Below, in pieces: positions 4,237 to 5,092 of a stretch of DNA of 5,092 bases. The DNA comes from Actinomycetota bacterium (GTDB lineage Bacteria > Actinomycetota > Thermoleophilia > Solirubrobacterales > 70-9). The stretch is from contig JAFDWD010001100.1 in NCBI GenBank assembly GCA_018268695.1, positions 1-5,092 of the forward strand, in the 5' to 3' direction. Positions within the stretch are counted from its first letter, which is position 1. Each line of letters begins with the position of its first letter. The notes below the pieces were generated by a model. The model had not been told where the DNA came from, did no database searches, and saw only the letters and a list, made by a program, of their open reading frames with translations. The translations under genes were made by a program, and so were the position numbers.

Positions 4237-4250
4237 ACTCCCTGCCGCAA

Positions 4251-4655
4251 ATGCGCGGCGGCATCTACGTTCTGAACTTCTACTCGTCGGTCTTCGCCGA
4301 CCAGCTGAAACGGGGCCGGAAGACGGCCACGATCCGCCTCGGCGACAAAAGCGCCAAGTACGAGCGCGGCCAGCTGATCTGGATCACGATCGGCTTCCGC
4401 CACAGCCCGCGCGAGAAACTCTTCGCCGCCGTGATCGACGACGTCGAGGTGAAGCCGCTGTCCGAGCTCTCGCGCCGCGACATCGAGCACGACAACCCCG
4501 AGTTCCGCCAACTCGACGACACCCGCCGCTTCCTCGAACAGATCTACAGCCGACCGGTCGACGACAAGGACACGGTCACCGTGGTCCGCTTCTCGCAGAT
4601 CGTCGAGCCGCCCCGCGCGCATCTGGGCAACGGGGAGACGCCGCACCACAACTGA
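4251..4655 (+). CDS. ASCH domain-containing protein
   Basis: This 134-residue soluble protein has an ASCH domain, the PUA-like beta-barrel fold thought to bind RNA or modified nucleosides. The hallmark GRKTATIR at 22-29 follows the N-terminal strand and helix (YVLNFYSSVFADQLKRG). After it come a lysine-rich turn, the barrel strand QLIWITIGFR at 41-50 and AAVIDDVEVKPLSEL at 59-73. A helix (SRRDIEHDNPEFRQLDDTRRFLEQIY) leads to the last strand, DTVTVVRFSQI at 107-117. Some ASCH proteins are N4-acetylcytidine amidohydrolases, but I cannot assign that activity here. The final 17 residues look disordered. The start at 4251 has no Shine-Dalgarno; a TAGACT hexamer at 4234-4239, overlapping the previous stop codon, could give an internal promoter with a short leader. 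The gap to the monooxygenase gene is 14 bp, so read-through is also likely. Confidence 0.82.
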   Translation: MRGGIYVLNFYSSVFADQLKRGRKTATIRLGDKSAKYERGQLIWITIGFRHSPREKLFAAVIDDVEVKPLSELSRRDIEHDNPEFRQLDDTRRFLEQIYSRPVDDKDTVTVVRFSQIVEPPRAHLGNGETPHHN

Positions 4656-4660
4656 TGTTG

Positions 4661-4666
4661 CGGGGA
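4661..4666 (+). promoter_or_regulatory. Ribosome binding site of the SRPBCC gene
   Basis: CGGGGA ends 5 bases before the ATG at 4672, a reasonable if imperfect Shine-Dalgarno sequence. It helps pick that ATG over the one at 4655, which overlaps the ASCH stop but runs into a stop after five codons. Confidence 0.4.
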
Positions 4667-4671
4667 CGCTG

Positions 4672-5092
4672 ATGTCGGGCGGGCCCCGCTACTCGTTCCT
4701 CACCACCTGGCTCCTGGAGTCCCCGCGCGAGCCCGTGTGGGACGCGATCTACGACGAGGCCGCCTGGCCGGAGTGGTGGCGGGGCGTCGAGGTCGCCGAA
4801 GAGCTGCGACCCGGGGACGCCCTCGGGGTCGGCACGAAGTCGCGCATGGTCTGGCGCAGTTGGCTGCCATATCGGGTCGAATTCGAGGTGACGGCGACGA
4901 AGGTCGAGCGCTTCTCGCTGATGGAGGGCCAGGCGGTCGGGGACCTTGAAGGCGTGGGGCGCTGGCGGCTCTACGAGCAGGACGGCGTCACCGCGGTCCT
5001 CTACGAGTGGGAGGTGGCGAGGACGAAGCCGTGGATGAACCGCATGGCGCCGCTCCGGCGCCCGGTCTTCGAGTGGAACCACGACTGGGTGA
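4672..5092 (+). CDS. SRPBCC-fold (START/Bet v 1-like) protein, 3' end outside window
   Basis: The 140 visible residues match the SRPBCC (polyketide cyclase/dehydrase-like) fold, a beta-grip around a hydrophobic ligand pocket. The start FLTTWLLESPREPVWDAIYDEAAWPEWWRGV (9-39) is the typical first strand plus the helix with its W-P-x-W-W signature. Strands follow: GVGTKSRMVWRSWLPYRVEFEVTATKVE (52-79), then GVGRWRLYEQDGVTAVLYEWEVARTK (94-119). The last visible part, NRMAPLRRPVFEWNHDWV, is the beginning of the long C-terminal helix that closes the pocket. The frame is still open at the last base of the window, so the gene is cut by the window edge, not truncated in the genome. Such proteins bind lipids or aromatic compounds; the ligand is unknown. 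The tryptophan-rich interior suggests a bulky apolar ligand, which is inference. It lies 16 bp after the ASCH gene. Confidence 0.82.
   Translation, partial: MSGGPRYSFLTTWLLESPREPVWDAIYDEAAWPEWWRGVEVAEELRPGDALGVGTKSRMVWRSWLPYRVEFEVTATKVERFSLMEGQAVGDLEGVGRWRLYEQDGVTAVLYEWEVARTKPWMNRMAPLRRPVFEWNHDWV

Noticed and set aside
4576..5082. 168-codon - strand frame opposite the SRPBCC gene
   Set aside because: The + strand frame shows a clear SRPBCC pattern; the antisense product is Arg/Pro-rich with no motif.

Overview
The window is GC-rich, and its third codon positions are almost always G or C. The gene content is that of a free-living aerobic bacterium with a proton-pumping NADH dehydrogenase. Composition, protein style and sparse Shine-Dalgarno sequences with TANNNT hexamers close to the start codons suggest a high-GC actinobacterium, perhaps of the Thermoleophilia/Solirubrobacterales type. 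The lineage is an inference; no marker gene here settles it.

Left block, + strand (1-1802). It opens inside the last third of nuoN, normally the last gene of the complex I operon. After a 120-bp gap come an AEC-family membrane transporter (499-1422) and, 26 bp later, a small VOC/glyoxalase-fold protein (1449-1802).

Central gap (1803-2361). No convincing gene lies in these 559 bp. They are packed with inverted repeats: a 7-bp hairpin just after the VOC stop, an 18-bp hairpin with a single mismatch and a shorter competing partner (1841-1899), an imperfect fold-back (1908-1974), a 10-bp-period degenerate repeat (2059-2099), a two-helix hairpin whose wobble pairs fit only a + strand RNA (2156-2198), a pair of mutually exclusive hairpins (2222-2258), and a perfect 23-bp inverted repeat (2257-2314). 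The gap lies between convergent genes, so part of it is probably terminator. The amount of structure exceeds what termination needs, and this is the part of the window most worth a second look.

Right block (2362-5092). A 53-residue two-helix membrane protein runs on the - strand and is divergent from a + strand run of four genes: protein-L-isoaspartate O-methyltransferase, a class I nitronate monooxygenase-like flavoprotein, an ASCH-domain protein and an SRPBCC-fold protein cut by the window end. Gaps in the + strand run are 10, 14 and 16 bp, so it is probably one operon. The two divergent start codons are only 32 bp apart, and each has a TANNNT hexamer ending 6 bp upstream, suggesting back-to-back leaderless promoters.

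The coding genes are ordinary housekeeping or accessory families. I found no defence system, CRISPR array, transposase, tRNA or rRNA. The candidate for something undescribed is the structured gap, whose function I cannot assign from sequence alone.
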